DNA of 64,000 nt, taken from positions 771,317 to 835,316 of the forward strand of contig JAJPIO010000009.1 of the NCBI GenBank assembly GCA_021324735.1, given 5' to 3'. Both the position numbers and the translations under genes were made by a program. Below are positions 39,462 to 47,311 of the stretch, one piece after another; position 1 is the first letter of the stretch; each line of letters opens with the position of its first letter. This stretch comes from Bacteroidota bacterium (lineage in GTDB: Bacteria > Bacteroidota > Ignavibacteria > Palsa-1295). The notes under the pieces were generated by a model. That model was given only the letters and a program-made list of their open reading frames with translations. It searched no databases and was not told the DNA's origin.

Positions 39462-39494
39462 ACGAGGCATAATATATTTGTGCCTCGTTTTTTT
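39462..39494 (+). terminator. Rho-independent terminator of the protease gene
   Basis: ACGAGGCA and TGCCTCGT form a perfect 8-bp stem with an 11-nt loop, followed directly by seven Ts. It lies 20 bp after the stop at 39442. Confidence 0.92.
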
Positions 39495-39525
39495 ACGGCA
39501 TACAAAAGAGGGCATACTTCAAACC

Positions 39526-39684
39526 ATGGAAGATGCTGCGCTGGACGAGCCAAATCACGCAAACCTCACCTTCCGGGCTGGAAATTCTAAGCGAACGGTT
39601 ATCCGTCACGCGATCCGTCATGAGCCCTGCCATACGGGGCAGATCGGTTGGCTTCTTAAACTGAGTGGATTGGAGACGATCTGA
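39526..39684 (+). pseudogene. Remnant of a DinB-family gene
   Basis: An open frame of about 52 codons whose end, AIRHEPCHTGQIGWLLKLSG, closely resembles the last helix of DinB/YfiT-like four-helix-bundle proteins (typically H-x3-H-x2-Q-x-G). The first three helices are absent; the preceding bases are the terminator of the protease gene. It is most likely the 3' remnant of a deleted gene. A complete DinB-like gene exists at 48508. A short functional protein cannot be excluded. Confidence 0.5.
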
Positions 39685-39750
39685 GCGGGTTGGGAAGCTG
39701 ACGTTTCATACTGCCAGGAAATTGAGCCGTATTTTTGCATAAAGCGAGTG

Positions 39751-39777
39751 AAAAAAGCCAGCCTGTTCTGACTGGCT
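39751..39777 (-). terminator. Hairpin with adjacent A/T run
   Basis: AGCCAG and CTGGCT form a 6-bp stem with a 10-nt loop. The A-run on its left would be a U-run on the minus strand. No minus-strand gene feeds into it, so its role is unclear. Confidence 0.35.
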
Positions 39778-39871
39778 GCTACCTCGGAACTCAGAATTGT
39801 TGTAATATTCTGCGAATTTTAGCGCAGAAAAAGCACGCTCGCTCTCTATTCATGAAGTTATCAGCGTTACG

Positions 39872-40339
39872 TTGAAGCTCACCGATTACCTCAAACCGGA
39901 ATACATTGCGATCGGCCTTCAGGCCGATTCCAAAGAAGACCTCCTCGACCGCGTCCTCGCGTTGGCGGACAAAAACCCTCATGTGCTGGATAAGCAAAAA
40001 ATGCGTTCGGCCGTGCTCGAGCGGGAAAAGATCATGTCCACCGGGGTTGGAAAGAACTTTGCGATCCCGCATGGTAAGACGGATGCGGTCGATGACATTG
40101 TGCTCGCGTTTGCTGTCACCGCCCAACCCGTCGATTATGCTTCGATGGATAACGAGCCGGTTCGCCTTGTACTCTTGCTCGTCAGCAAGGAGAGCCTTGT
40201 AAGCCAGCGGCTTAAGTTGCTAAGCCGCGCTTCGAAAGTGATGAACTCGGAAGCAGCGCGTAGCGCGCTGATGAATGCAAAGTCGGCTGAGGAAGTCGTC
40301 GCTATCTTCAACCGGGAAGAAGATCGTATTGGAGAATAA
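39872..40339 (+). CDS. PTS EIIA (PtsN/fructose type) phosphocarrier
   Basis: A 155-residue EIIA domain of the nitrogen/fructose PTS class. The phospho-acceptor His 67 is in FAIPHGKT, followed by VRLVLLLVSKES. It starts at a TTG (39872), MKLTDYLKPEYI, the normal N-terminus. No EIIB, EIIC, HPr or EI gene is nearby, so a regulatory role is more likely than sugar transport. Its 3' end carries a 16-bp tandem duplication that runs into the start of hisS. Confidence 0.9.
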   Translation: MKLTDYLKPEYIAIGLQADSKEDLLDRVLALADKNPHVLDKQKMRSAVLEREKIMSTGVGKNFAIPHGKTDAVDDIVLAFAVTAQPVDYASMDNEPVRLVLLLVSKESLVSQRLKLLSRASKVMNSEAARSALMNAKSAEEVVAIFNREEDRIGE

Positions 40340-40359
40340 GCCTTATTGGAGAATAAGCC
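40327..40359. repeat. 16-bp tandem duplication at the PTS IIA/hisS junction (period 17)
   Basis: TATTGGAGAATAAGCC occurs at 40327-40342 and 40344-40359. The first copy contains the PTS IIA stop codon and the second contains the TTG start used by hisS. Both carry TTGGAGAA, so the GGAG could serve as a ribosome site. Confidence 0.85.
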
Positions 40360-41677
40360 ATTGAAAGTCGAGCGCATTCAGGCTCCCCGCGGTACCAAGG
40401 ACGTTCTGCCCGAGGAGGCAAAACGGTGGCGTGCCGTCGAGCAGGCGGTCGACGAAGTGGGAGAGTTGTTTGGCTTCGGGGAAATTCGCACCCCAGCATT
40501 TGAATCACTTCGTCTTTTCAAGCGGGCAGTAGGAGAAGAGACGGATATCGTCTCCAAAGAGATGTATCTCCTACAATCCAAAGGTGATTCTTCCGAAGAA
40601 TTTGCATTGCGTCCGGAGCTTACGGCACCCGTTGTTCGAGCGGCATTAGAGAATTCGTTGCTCAGCGGTCAATCGGACTGTCTGCGTCTCTATTATAATA
40701 GTCAACCGAATTTTCGCTATGAGAAGCCGCAGCTTGGCCGCTTGCGGCAGCACCATCAGTTTGGGACTGAACTGCTCGGACCGGCCGATCCATTCGCGGA
40801 TGCCGAGACGATCTCGTTTGCAATTGCAGTATTCCGTAAGCTGGGGTTAAAGAATTTTCGTGTTCGCCTCAATTCGCTCGGTTCACCAGAATCACGGGCA
40901 GCGTGGAAAGAGGTACTCGTACCGTATCTTCGACAACATTTTGATAAGCTTTCAAAGGATAGCCAGCGCCGGACCGAAACGAATCCACTTCGAGTGCTCG
41001 ATTCCAAAGCTCCCGAGGACCAGGAGATCGTTCGCAATGCGCCGATCATTCTCGATTATTTGAGCGCAGACGATAAAGCGCATTTTACTACGCTTAAATC
41101 AGCGCTTGAATCCGTGGGGATCGAGTGTAATATTGATCCTTTGCTTGTTCGAGGTATCGATTATTATACGCGCACCGTTTTCGAAGTAACGTCAAGCGAT
41201 CTCGGCTCTCAGGATGCGCTGTGTGGTGGCGGGAGGTACGATAATCTGGTAGAGCAGTTAGGCGGCCCGCCAACTCCTGCCGTGGGTTTTGGTGCGGGCA
41301 TCGAGCGATTGCTTATCGCTCTCGAGAAAGCAGAAATGCTTCGCCTTGCCGAAGAGCAGGCGCTGATATACATTGTCGCACTCGGTCCCGAAGCAAAACC
41401 CAAAGCATTTGAAACCGCTGGCCTTTTGCGTGCTGCCGGTTTGCGTACGATGTACGATCTGCTCAGCGATCGCTCGATGAAAGCGCAAATGCGCGAGGCT
41501 AATCGCGAAGGTGCGACGCACGTATACATTATCGGAGAGTCCGAGCTTCAGGATGGTGCCGGAATGCTAAAGAACATGCAGTCGGGTGAGCAGATAAAGG
41601 TTGCATTCGAGAGTTTAGTATCACATATGATGGGTGTTGGGAGTTCGGAGCCCAACTACATCATTCATCATTCATAA
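40346..41677 (+). CDS. hisS: Histidyl-tRNA synthetase
   Basis: Class II synthetase that charges tRNA-His. The 443-residue protein has APRGTKDVLPEE at the N-terminus, motif 2 (FRYEKPQLGRLRQHHQFGTELLG near 115), the HisRS signature LVRGIDYYTRTVFEV near 270, GGGRYDNL near 297 and motif 3 (GFGAGIERLL). The C-terminal anticodon domain is present. The start is TTG at 40346 or the in-frame TTG at 40361; no ATG is suitable. The last codons fall in a simple TCATTCA-like run. Confidence 0.96.
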   Translation: MENKPLKVERIQAPRGTKDVLPEEAKRWRAVEQAVDEVGELFGFGEIRTPAFESLRLFKRAVGEETDIVSKEMYLLQSKGDSSEEFALRPELTAPVVRAALENSLLSGQSDCLRLYYNSQPNFRYEKPQLGRLRQHHQFGTELLGPADPFADAETISFAIAVFRKLGLKNFRVRLNSLGSPESRAAWKEVLVPYLRQHFDKLSKDSQRRTETNPLRVLDSKAPEDQEIVRNAPIILDYLSADDKAHFTTLKSALESVGIECNIDPLLVRGIDYYTRTVFEVTSSDLGSQDALCGGGRYDNLVEQLGGPPTPAVGFGAGIERLLIALEKAEMLRLAEEQALIYIVALGPEAKPKAFETAGLLRAAGLRTMYDLLSDRSMKAQMREANREGATHVYIIGESELQDGAGMLKNMQSGEQIKVAFESLVSHMMGVGSSEPNYIIHHS

Positions 41678-41691
41678 TTCATCATTGTGCG

Positions 41692-42687
41692 ATGGAGCCA
41701 TTACCGCCAGTAAAAGAAGTTGAATATCGCTGTTATATCGGAAAGACGTTCGAAGAACTTTCCGGTACCGAATTTATTACGTTCGGCTTCGAGACGGCAA
41801 AAGAATTTTCAAGCTTTCGCTATGAGATCGCGGTGCGGTATCGCATTCAGCCGAATCTGCTCGAGTTCAAAGTCTTAGGCATGACGGCCACGCGCACCAT
41901 GATGCCGGCCTTCGGTACGGCTCGCTCCGTACTAAAGCTACCGCTTCTTCCGTTCGGGGTGTACACGGTGAAGATGATCAAGAGCGATGGAACGGAAAAT
42001 ATCTTTAGCATCGAGATCACGAAGAAGGGATTCCAGATCCTTGCCCCCGTGCCCCGCAAGCGTTTTATCGATCTCATTGTAGAGAATAAGGCCGCTGTTC
42101 CAGGAGCGAAGAATCTTTCGACGATCAGCAAGACGCCGCCACCACCGCTTATTCCGCGTACAATCCAGAAGCGTCAGCCACCGCCGCCCACGCCGGAAGA
42201 GCAGGCGATCCTCGATTCGCTACGTTCGGAGACGATCGAAGAACGCGAGGCGCGCGAAGAGCGGGAGCTCTTTGGTGATATGCCGACTCCGACCAAATCC
42301 TCCGCTAAACATGCGATCGACGAGGTGAAGGAAGTACCGGCGAATGTAAAGCCGACTGCGGCGAATCACAATGGCAAGGCTGCGAATCACAACGGCAAAG
42401 TACCTCATAAGCCGGAAGCACATAAAGAAGCTCACAAGGAGGATCATAAGCCGCACGCTCATAAGCCTGAACCGGCCAAGCATGACGCTCATAAGTCCGA
42501 GCCCAAGAAGAGCGCTGCCAAACCAGCCTCAAAGCCAGCGAAGCCAGCCGCGAAGGCGCATGCCCCTGCTAAAGCAAAGCCGGCCGCGAAAAAAGCTGTC
42601 GCTAAAAAGCCGGTAGCCAAGCCAAAGCCAAAAGCGAAGCCAGCTCCGAAAAAACCCGCGGCAAAGAAAGCAGCGAAGAAGCGATAA
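41692..42687 (+). CDS. Protein with conserved N-terminal domain and long Lys/Ala/Pro/His-rich tail
   Basis: A 331-residue protein, not recognised. The first ~135 residues look folded, with beta-rich segments such as EFITFGFETAKEFSSFRYEIAV and PFGVYTVKMIKSDGTENIFS. A Pro-rich linker follows (PPPPLIPRTI, then PPPPTPEE). The remainder (about 185-331) is low complexity: His/Lys/Glu repeats (HKEAHKEDHKPHAHKPE), then histone-H1-like AKPAAKK repeats. Such tails often bind nucleic acid, but that is inference. It starts 15 bp after hisS, so it is probably co-transcribed. Confidence 0.75.
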   Translation: MEPLPPVKEVEYRCYIGKTFEELSGTEFITFGFETAKEFSSFRYEIAVRYRIQPNLLEFKVLGMTATRTMMPAFGTARSVLKLPLLPFGVYTVKMIKSDGTENIFSIEITKKGFQILAPVPRKRFIDLIVENKAAVPGAKNLSTISKTPPPPLIPRTIQKRQPPPPTPEEQAILDSLRSETIEEREAREERELFGDMPTPTKSSAKHAIDEVKEVPANVKPTAANHNGKAANHNGKVPHKPEAHKEAHKEDHKPHAHKPEPAKHDAHKSEPKKSAAKPASKPAKPAAKAHAPAKAKPAAKKAVAKKPVAKPKPKAKPAPKKPAAKKAAKKR

Positions 42688-42712
42688 AGCAAATCGACGA
42701 AGGGGATTGAGT

Positions 42713-43075
42713 ATGCCGGACTATCATTTTAATTTCGACGTCAAATATTCGCCGCTCGAAAAGATCGACGTGAACGAGATCGTCGCGGCAAATAAGGAGC
42801 AATGGTTTAACCAGACGCTCAGCCAGATCAACGGTAGTGTTCTTCGCGTTGGCATTATTCAAGGTGAATTTCATTGGCATAAACACGATGACGACGATGA
42901 GCTTTTCTATGTCGTTAGTGGGAAGTTGTTCGTCGATACCGGAGAACGCACCTTCGAGCTTGGTCCGAATGAAGGTGTGACGGTACCTCGCGGCGTCATG
43001 CACCGAACTCGGGCGCCAGAAAAAGTCGTGATGCTGATGGTGGAAAACGCCGGAATCCAACCAGCAGGGGATTGA
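42713..43075 (+). CDS. Cupin domain protein
   Basis: A 120-residue single-domain cupin. The first motif is visible at FHWHKHDDDDELFYVVSGKL, with His and Glu metal ligands, and the second at PNEGVTVPRGVMHRTRAP. Small cupins of this type bind a metal and may be isomerases, dioxygenases or sensors; nothing here decides which. The ATG at 42713 is preferred to a TTG two codons before, with AAGGGG upstream. Confidence 0.88.
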   Translation: MPDYHFNFDVKYSPLEKIDVNEIVAANKEQWFNQTLSQINGSVLRVGIIQGEFHWHKHDDDDELFYVVSGKLFVDTGERTFELGPNEGVTVPRGVMHRTRAPEKVVMLMVENAGIQPAGD

Positions 43076-43081
43076 GGGTTC

Positions 43082-43180
43082 GTGTACCGGTGATCTCCGA
43101 TCGCCGAATCGTGGGGACGAGCGCACTCCACCATTTGTGGCAACTATGTGAGGTCTCGCGATCAGAGATCGCGAGTACAC
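43082..43180. repeat. Palindromic repeat family B, long copy
   Basis: The interval begins GTGTAC and ends GTACAC. Near the left end is GATCTCCGATCGCCG. At the right is an 8-bp hairpin, CTCGCGAT with ATCGCGAG (43155-43175). The same motifs occur at 62341 and 62607. It separates the cupin and histidine kinase genes. Confidence 0.65.
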
Positions 43181-43295
43181 AGGTTGGGTGGCAACCCGCG
43201 ACTACACCGCCCCCCTCCGAACCGGCCCTCGGAAGCCTGCGTTGGCTTCTTCCGTAATGCCAACACTCGCGAAACAGGGTCGATCGGGAGCCGCA

Positions 43296-44594
43296 ATGGC
43301 GCGCTCTAATGGTCATCGTTCGCGCGGACGTAATACCGGTCTCTCGAATTCTCGTCTTCCTCGTTCGGCCAATATCAAATTAGCGCTGCTCGCAATATCG
43401 GTCTTTGTGGTGATCGGTACGCTTTTCTATGCACACTCCCTTGTAGAGCAGCTTCGCGACAGGGAATATCACGTCGTTCAGCTTTTTTCGGATGCGGTCA
43501 AGTATTACAATAATAGCCAGCAAACGCCCGATGATTCGCTCTATCGGATGATCACGCGCTACGCGATGTCGAGTGAAGTGCCGATCATCCTTACCGATAA
43601 CCACGACGCGCCAAACGTCAAACACTTTCGCGAGACCAATTGGAATGTCCCCTACGATTCCACGCTCGATAGCGCGCATCAAATGCGAGTATTGCGGGAG
43701 CAAATGCGAGAGATGGACCGAGCGTATCCCCGTATAGCGATCTATTACCACGATCCTGCAAGCAATAAAGACATTATTACCAATTATATTCATTATGGCA
43801 ATAGCCTCGTACTTGGCAAGATCGAGTCATTGCCATATATTCAGCTTCTACTCGGGGCGGTCGTCGTAATAATTGGCTATTTAAGCTTTAGCTATTTAAA
43901 GCGAAGCGAGCAATCGAATATATGGGTTGGGATGGCAAAAGAAACGGCGCATCAGCTTGGTACTCCGCTTTCGAGCTTGCTGGGGTGGGCTGAAATGTTG
44001 CGTCTTTCCGCGCGCGACCCCATTGAGGTCGATAAGATCGCTTCCGAGATCGACCGTGATATTGAGCGGCTAAATCGAATTGCCACACGCTTTTCAAAGA
44101 TCGGTTCTATACCCGATCTTAAGGTCCAAAATGTTGTGGAAGTCGCTGCGGATGTGATGAATTATTTCAAAGGCCGCATGCCGCAGTTGCGAAAGAATAT
44201 CCTTCTCACGCTCGATCATGACGGCGGTACTTATTTTGTCCGAATGAACCGCGAGCTCTTCGAGTGGGTCCTGGAGAATTTGATCAAGAATGCTTACGAA
44301 GCGATCGAAGGCTCGGAAGGCTCCATCGCTGTATACATTCATGGTTCGCCTCGTGGGGAAGGAGTCATCATCGATGTGACTGACACCGGCAAAGGCATTT
44401 TACTGCGGAAGAAGAACGATGTATTTCGCCCCGGTTACTCGACCAAAAAACGTGGATGGGGATTAGGCCTCTCGCTCGCCCGCCGAATTATTCAGGAGTA
44501 TCATCACGGGAGGCTCTTTGTAAAGGAATCAACACCCGGCAAAGGGACGACCTTCAGGATCCGGATGAACCAGAACCGGGATTTACAGGATTAG
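43296..44594 (+). CDS. Membrane sensor histidine kinase
   Basis: A 432-residue sensor kinase. The basic N-terminal stretch is followed by a membrane helix (about 30-50), a periplasmic domain (about 52-175) and a second helix (about 178-198). The HisKA H-box is AHQLGTPLSSLLGW with His 219. The ATPase domain has N-box NLIKNAYEAIEG, G1 DTGKGI and G2 GWGLGLSL, all intact. No response regulator is adjacent. The upstream extension of the frame runs through palindromic repeat family B and is rejected. The final codons and stop lie in the left arm of a GGATTTACAGG-type repeat (44578-44628). Confidence 0.9.
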   Translation: MARSNGHRSRGRNTGLSNSRLPRSANIKLALLAISVFVVIGTLFYAHSLVEQLRDREYHVVQLFSDAVKYYNNSQQTPDDSLYRMITRYAMSSEVPIILTDNHDAPNVKHFRETNWNVPYDSTLDSAHQMRVLREQMREMDRAYPRIAIYYHDPASNKDIITNYIHYGNSLVLGKIESLPYIQLLLGAVVVIIGYLSFSYLKRSEQSNIWVGMAKETAHQLGTPLSSLLGWAEMLRLSARDPIEVDKIASEIDRDIERLNRIATRFSKIGSIPDLKVQNVVEVAADVMNYFKGRMPQLRKNILLTLDHDGGTYFVRMNRELFEWVLENLIKNAYEAIEGSEGSIAVYIHGSPRGEGVIIDVTDTGKGILLRKKNDVFRPGYSTKKRGWGLGLSLARRIIQEYHHGRLFVKESTPGKGTTFRIRMNQNRDLQD

Positions 44595-44628
44595 ATGGAT
44601 TTTCTGGATTGATTTTTACTGATTGGAG
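44578..44628 (+). repeat. GGATTTACAGGATT-type repeat, left arm
   Basis: Contains GGATTTACAGGATTAGATGG and then TTTCTGGATTGATTTTTACT, with GGATT recurring about every 11-12 bp. It is imperfectly complementary to 44784-44834. It covers the last codons and TAG stop of the histidine kinase. Confidence 0.75.
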
Positions 44629-44927
44629 TATGTCTTATGGTCTCCAGGGCCAACTTTCGTGTACTTCTTAGTATTTGCAATAAAGCGATAATAACTGTTT
44701 GGCAGGGGGCTACGGTAACTCATTCACACGGAGACATTCTTATGCAATAGCCTACCCGGTGAGAGATTGCAAGATTTATCTTTCAATCTTTTCAAATCAA
44801 TCTTGTAAATCCATCCAATCCTGAAAATCCTGGTCGAACCTGATGAGAAATATCGCCGTTCCTTTATCCTTGTTGATCTATCACTTGTGGATCGCCAAAT
44901 GAGGCAGAGTGCGAACTGATGTGTTGA
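44595..44927. other. 333-bp intergenic region with inverted repeat arms
   Basis: Between the histidine kinase and the ABC ATPase gene. It holds most of the left arm and all of the right arm of an imperfect inverted repeat about 155 bp apart. No gene is seen in it. Confidence 0.6.
44784..44834 (-). repeat. GGATTTACAGGATT-type repeat, right arm
   Basis: On the minus strand it reads GACCAGGATTTTCAGGATTG and then GATGGATTTACAAGATTGAT, matching the left arm at 44578 with scattered substitutions. A degenerate relative lies at 14031-14064. Confidence 0.75.
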
Positions 44928-46040
44928 ATGGCTGAAGTCCAGTTAAAGAATCTCGAAAAACGATACGATAACGACGCTCACGCTGTAAAAGGCGTATCGC
45001 TTACGGCGCGCGACGGGGAATTTGTCGTTCTCGTCGGCCCATCGGGTTGCGGCAAAACTACCACGCTCCGTATGGTCGCCGGACTGGAAGAGATATCTTC
45101 CGGCGATCTGCTTATCGATGGCGAACGAGTGAACGACCGTGAACCCAAGGACCGGGATGTTGCGATGGTGTTTCAGAACTACGCACTTTATCCGCACATG
45201 ACCGTCTTCCAAAATATGGCATTTCCATTAAAGATGCGGAAAGTGCCAAAAGCCGAGATCAAGACGCAAGTGGAAGAAGCGGCAAAGTTATTAGGTATCG
45301 ACCGGCACCTGAAGAAGAAGCCGAAGGAGTTATCCGGTGGAGAGCGTCAGCGTGTTGCGGTGGGGCGTGCGATCGTCCGGCGACCGAAGGTCTTTTTGTT
45401 CGATGAGCCGCTTTCCAATCTCGATGCCGCTTTGCGAACACAGATGCGCGCCGAGCTAAAGCGAATCCAGCGTCGCCTCGCCGCTACGATGCTCTACGTC
45501 ACACACGATCAGATCGAGGCGATGACGATGGGCGATAAGATCGCAGTTATGAATAAGGGAGTGCTCGAACAATTCGGTACGCCATCGGATATTTATGATA
45601 AACCGGCCACCGCCTTTGTTGCACGATTTCTCGGTTCGCCGGCTATGAATATTATTCCCGGCGGAATTGTGACCGAGAATGATGCGAGCTATTTTATTTC
45701 CCGAGAGAATGGAATTCTAAAAGTACCGCTTAGCGGTCGATACGAGTCTGGTAATGTCCATTTGGGCGTTCGGCCGGAATCCATCGCGGTGAAGATAGGA
45801 GAGAAGGAGGGGGCTGAAGATCGAGTGACGGGTAAACTGATCCTCATTGAACCGATCGGCAGTGTTACTCATTTATATATCGATCGTCCGGACGCCTTTG
45901 GAGGCACCTTCGTGGCGAGCGTCAGCCAGTCCCAATCAACGGCCGAGATCGAACGGTTGAAGCTGGGGGACAACGTTACGTTCGAGATCCCGAGTTCTGC
46001 CGTGCATCTTTTTGATCGGGAAACTGGTAAACGAATTTGA
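44928..46040 (+). CDS. Sugar-type ABC transporter ATP-binding protein (MalK/UgpC/MsmX family)
   Basis: A 370-residue ABC ATPase. Walker A GPSGCGKT is at 37-44, the Q-loop at VFQNYALYPHMTV, signature LSGGERQRVAVGRA near 135, Walker B VFLFDEPLSNLD and the H-loop THDQIEAM. The C-terminal ~130 residues are the regulatory TOBE/OB domain of importers that take up sugars. No permease or binding-protein genes are nearby, so it may energise several importers encoded elsewhere, as MsmX does. Start ATG at 44928. Confidence 0.93.
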   Translation: MAEVQLKNLEKRYDNDAHAVKGVSLTARDGEFVVLVGPSGCGKTTTLRMVAGLEEISSGDLLIDGERVNDREPKDRDVAMVFQNYALYPHMTVFQNMAFPLKMRKVPKAEIKTQVEEAAKLLGIDRHLKKKPKELSGGERQRVAVGRAIVRRPKVFLFDEPLSNLDAALRTQMRAELKRIQRRLAATMLYVTHDQIEAMTMGDKIAVMNKGVLEQFGTPSDIYDKPATAFVARFLGSPAMNIIPGGIVTENDASYFISRENGILKVPLSGRYESGNVHLGVRPESIAVKIGEKEGAEDRVTGKLILIEPIGSVTHLYIDRPDAFGGTFVASVSQSQSTAEIERLKLGDNVTFEIPSSAVHLFDRETGKRI

Positions 46041-46098
46041 TTTGGAGCGGTCAGGATTGCTGCCTGCTTTGTTAATACTACTATTATTTTAAAACTAT

Positions 46099-46695
46099 AT
46101 GGAAATAGAGCATCCGTTATTTGGTGCATCGAACGGTCATAACCGAATCTCACTATTCGTCGATGGCGAAAACGCCTATTATGCACAGCGTTCTCTCGGG
46201 TGGTTCTTCGATCCGCTGAAGCTCTTAAATTTTTTCACCCAGGGCCGCACGGTCGGAGATGCCTTCTGGTATGCTTCGCAAAAAATGCCGCCCGATCCTC
46301 GCGAAAAGCGCTTCTTCGATTATCTCAATCACGCCGGATATACGGTTCGTGTAAAGAGTATCAAATATTTCCGTGATGAGACATCGGACGAACTGACTCG
46401 CAAAGCGAACCTCGATCTCGAACTTGCGATCGATCTCTTCACCACGATGGCGCAGTACGATACTGCCATTCTCGTTACTGGCGATGGCGATTTCGAGCGC
46501 GCCGTAGAATTGCTTCGCAGTTATGGCAAACGTGTGGTCGTAGCGTCGACGCAGGATACGATCGCGCGAGAACTACGCAATGCTGTTGGCAGGCATTTCT
46601 TCGATCTCGCGACGATTCGTACGCACATCGAGCGCTTTGTCCCTCAGAGCGCCGATACGGTCGGCCAGCGGGAAGAGGCGATGGTCATGGCCTGA
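46099..46695 (+). CDS. NYN domain (LabA/DUF88-like) predicted ribonuclease
   Basis: A 198-residue PIN-like NYN protein. The acidic metal-site motifs are FVDGENAYYAQRS near residue 18, KANLDLELAIDLF near 110 and LVTGDGDFERAVELLRSYGKRV near 127. Related proteins act on RNA. No partner gene is evident. A 23-bp tandem duplication begins within the last codons and runs past the stop (46690-46735). Confidence 0.88.
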   Translation: MEIEHPLFGASNGHNRISLFVDGENAYYAQRSLGWFFDPLKLLNFFTQGRTVGDAFWYASQKMPPDPREKRFFDYLNHAGYTVRVKSIKYFRDETSDELTRKANLDLELAIDLFTTMAQYDTAILVTGDGDFERAVELLRSYGKRVVVASTQDTIARELRNAVGRHFFDLATIRTHIERFVPQSADTVGQREEAMVMA

Positions 46696-46735
46696 TCACC
46701 GCTCTCGTCGATGCCTGATTACCGCTCTCGGCGAC
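46690..46735. repeat. 23-bp tandem duplication spanning the NYN stop codon
   Basis: GCCTGATCACCGCTCTCGTC starts the first copy (46690-46712). The second (46713-46735) differs at about three positions. The first copy contains the TGA stop. The right end overlaps the 3' end of the opposing repeat-protein gene. Confidence 0.8.
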
Positions 46736-47240
46736 CCTGAGCCATTCTACCATAGGCGTGTGCCTCGCCGCCATGATACCGTGCGTTTGCTATTCCGGTA
46801 CGACGATACGTGCGCGTCGTGTATGAAGGGTAGCTGTAGATACGGGTCCTATAAGAAGGATAGCTGTAGGTATGGGTCGTGTAAGTAGTGGACGGTGCCC
46901 ACGCCGGACGTGATCCGTAGCGATAGGTGTAAGTACGTGGAGTCGTGTATGTATACGTCCTCGGGTACGTATAAGTATACGTTCGTGGATACGTGTAAGT
47001 ATACGTTCTCGGATAGGTATACGTTCTCGGATAGGTATACGTTCTTGGATAAGTATACGTTCTTGGATAAGTATAGGTGTAGGTTCTCGGGGTATACGTG
47101 TACACCTGCGTTGTTCCTACACGCTGATGTTCTTCTTGCTCTTCGTGCTTTTCATGTCCGTAGGCATGCCCGCGGCCTTGCGCGAATGCGGAGCTACTCG
47201 TAAGGGTAGCCGCAAGAAGCAATGCTAATAATGTTTTCAT
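46719..47240 (-). CDS. Secreted Tyr/Thr/Pro/Arg repeat protein
   Basis: A 173-residue exported protein, no family recognised. A signal peptide (about 1-21, cleaved near AFAQ) is followed by a short charged stretch (HGHEKHEEQEEHQR-like). About 75 residues then repeat YTYPRT, with units PRTYTY and PRTYTYTY. A second Tyr/Ser/Pro-rich part (YSYPSYRTRIYSYPSY) and a basic tail end the protein. At DNA level the core is an 18-bp tandem repeat around 46,960-47,090. The ATG at 47240 is chosen because it gives a clean signal peptide; an extension to 47288 would run into a terminator hairpin. Tyr-rich repeats suggest a structural or adhesive envelope protein. Confidence 0.7.
   Translation of the reverse strand: MKTLLALLLAATLTSSSAFAQGRGHAYGHEKHEEQEEHQRVGTTQVYTYTPRTYTYTYPRTYTYPRTYTYPRTYTYPRTYTYTYPRTYTYTYPRTYTYTTPRTYTYRYGSRPAWAPSTTYTTHTYSYPSYRTRIYSYPSYTTRTYRRTGIANARYHGGEAHAYGRMAQGRRER
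46955..47100. repeat. 18-bp coding tandem repeats
   Basis: GGATAGGTATACGTTCT-type units with an 18-bp period, several nearly identical, plus variant 24-bp units. They encode the PRTYTY motifs on the minus strand and are expected to change copy number easily. Confidence 0.8.
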
Positions 47241-47267
47241 AGAATTGAAATAATTCGTTGATATAGT

Positions 47268-47310
47268 AAAATAAAAATGGCACTTCACATTTTTGCAAGT
47301 GAAGTGCCAT
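47268..47310 (-). terminator. Rho-independent terminator of the probable 6S RNA
   Basis: ATGGCACTTCAC and GTGAAGTGCCAT form a perfect 12-bp stem. On the minus strand the stem is followed by TTTTTATTTT, so it terminates minus-strand transcription coming from the 6S RNA region. Confidence 0.85.
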
Positions 47311-47311
47311 T

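Noticed and set aside
39473..39480. TATATTTG promoter box
   Set aside because: It falls inside the loop of a strong terminator and no convincing gene starts just downstream; treated as coincidence.
43188..43295. N-terminal extension of the histidine kinase from a GTG
   Set aside because: The extra codons start right at the edge of repeat family B and encode a basic Pro-rich stretch; the ATG at 43296 suits the membrane-anchored kinase better.
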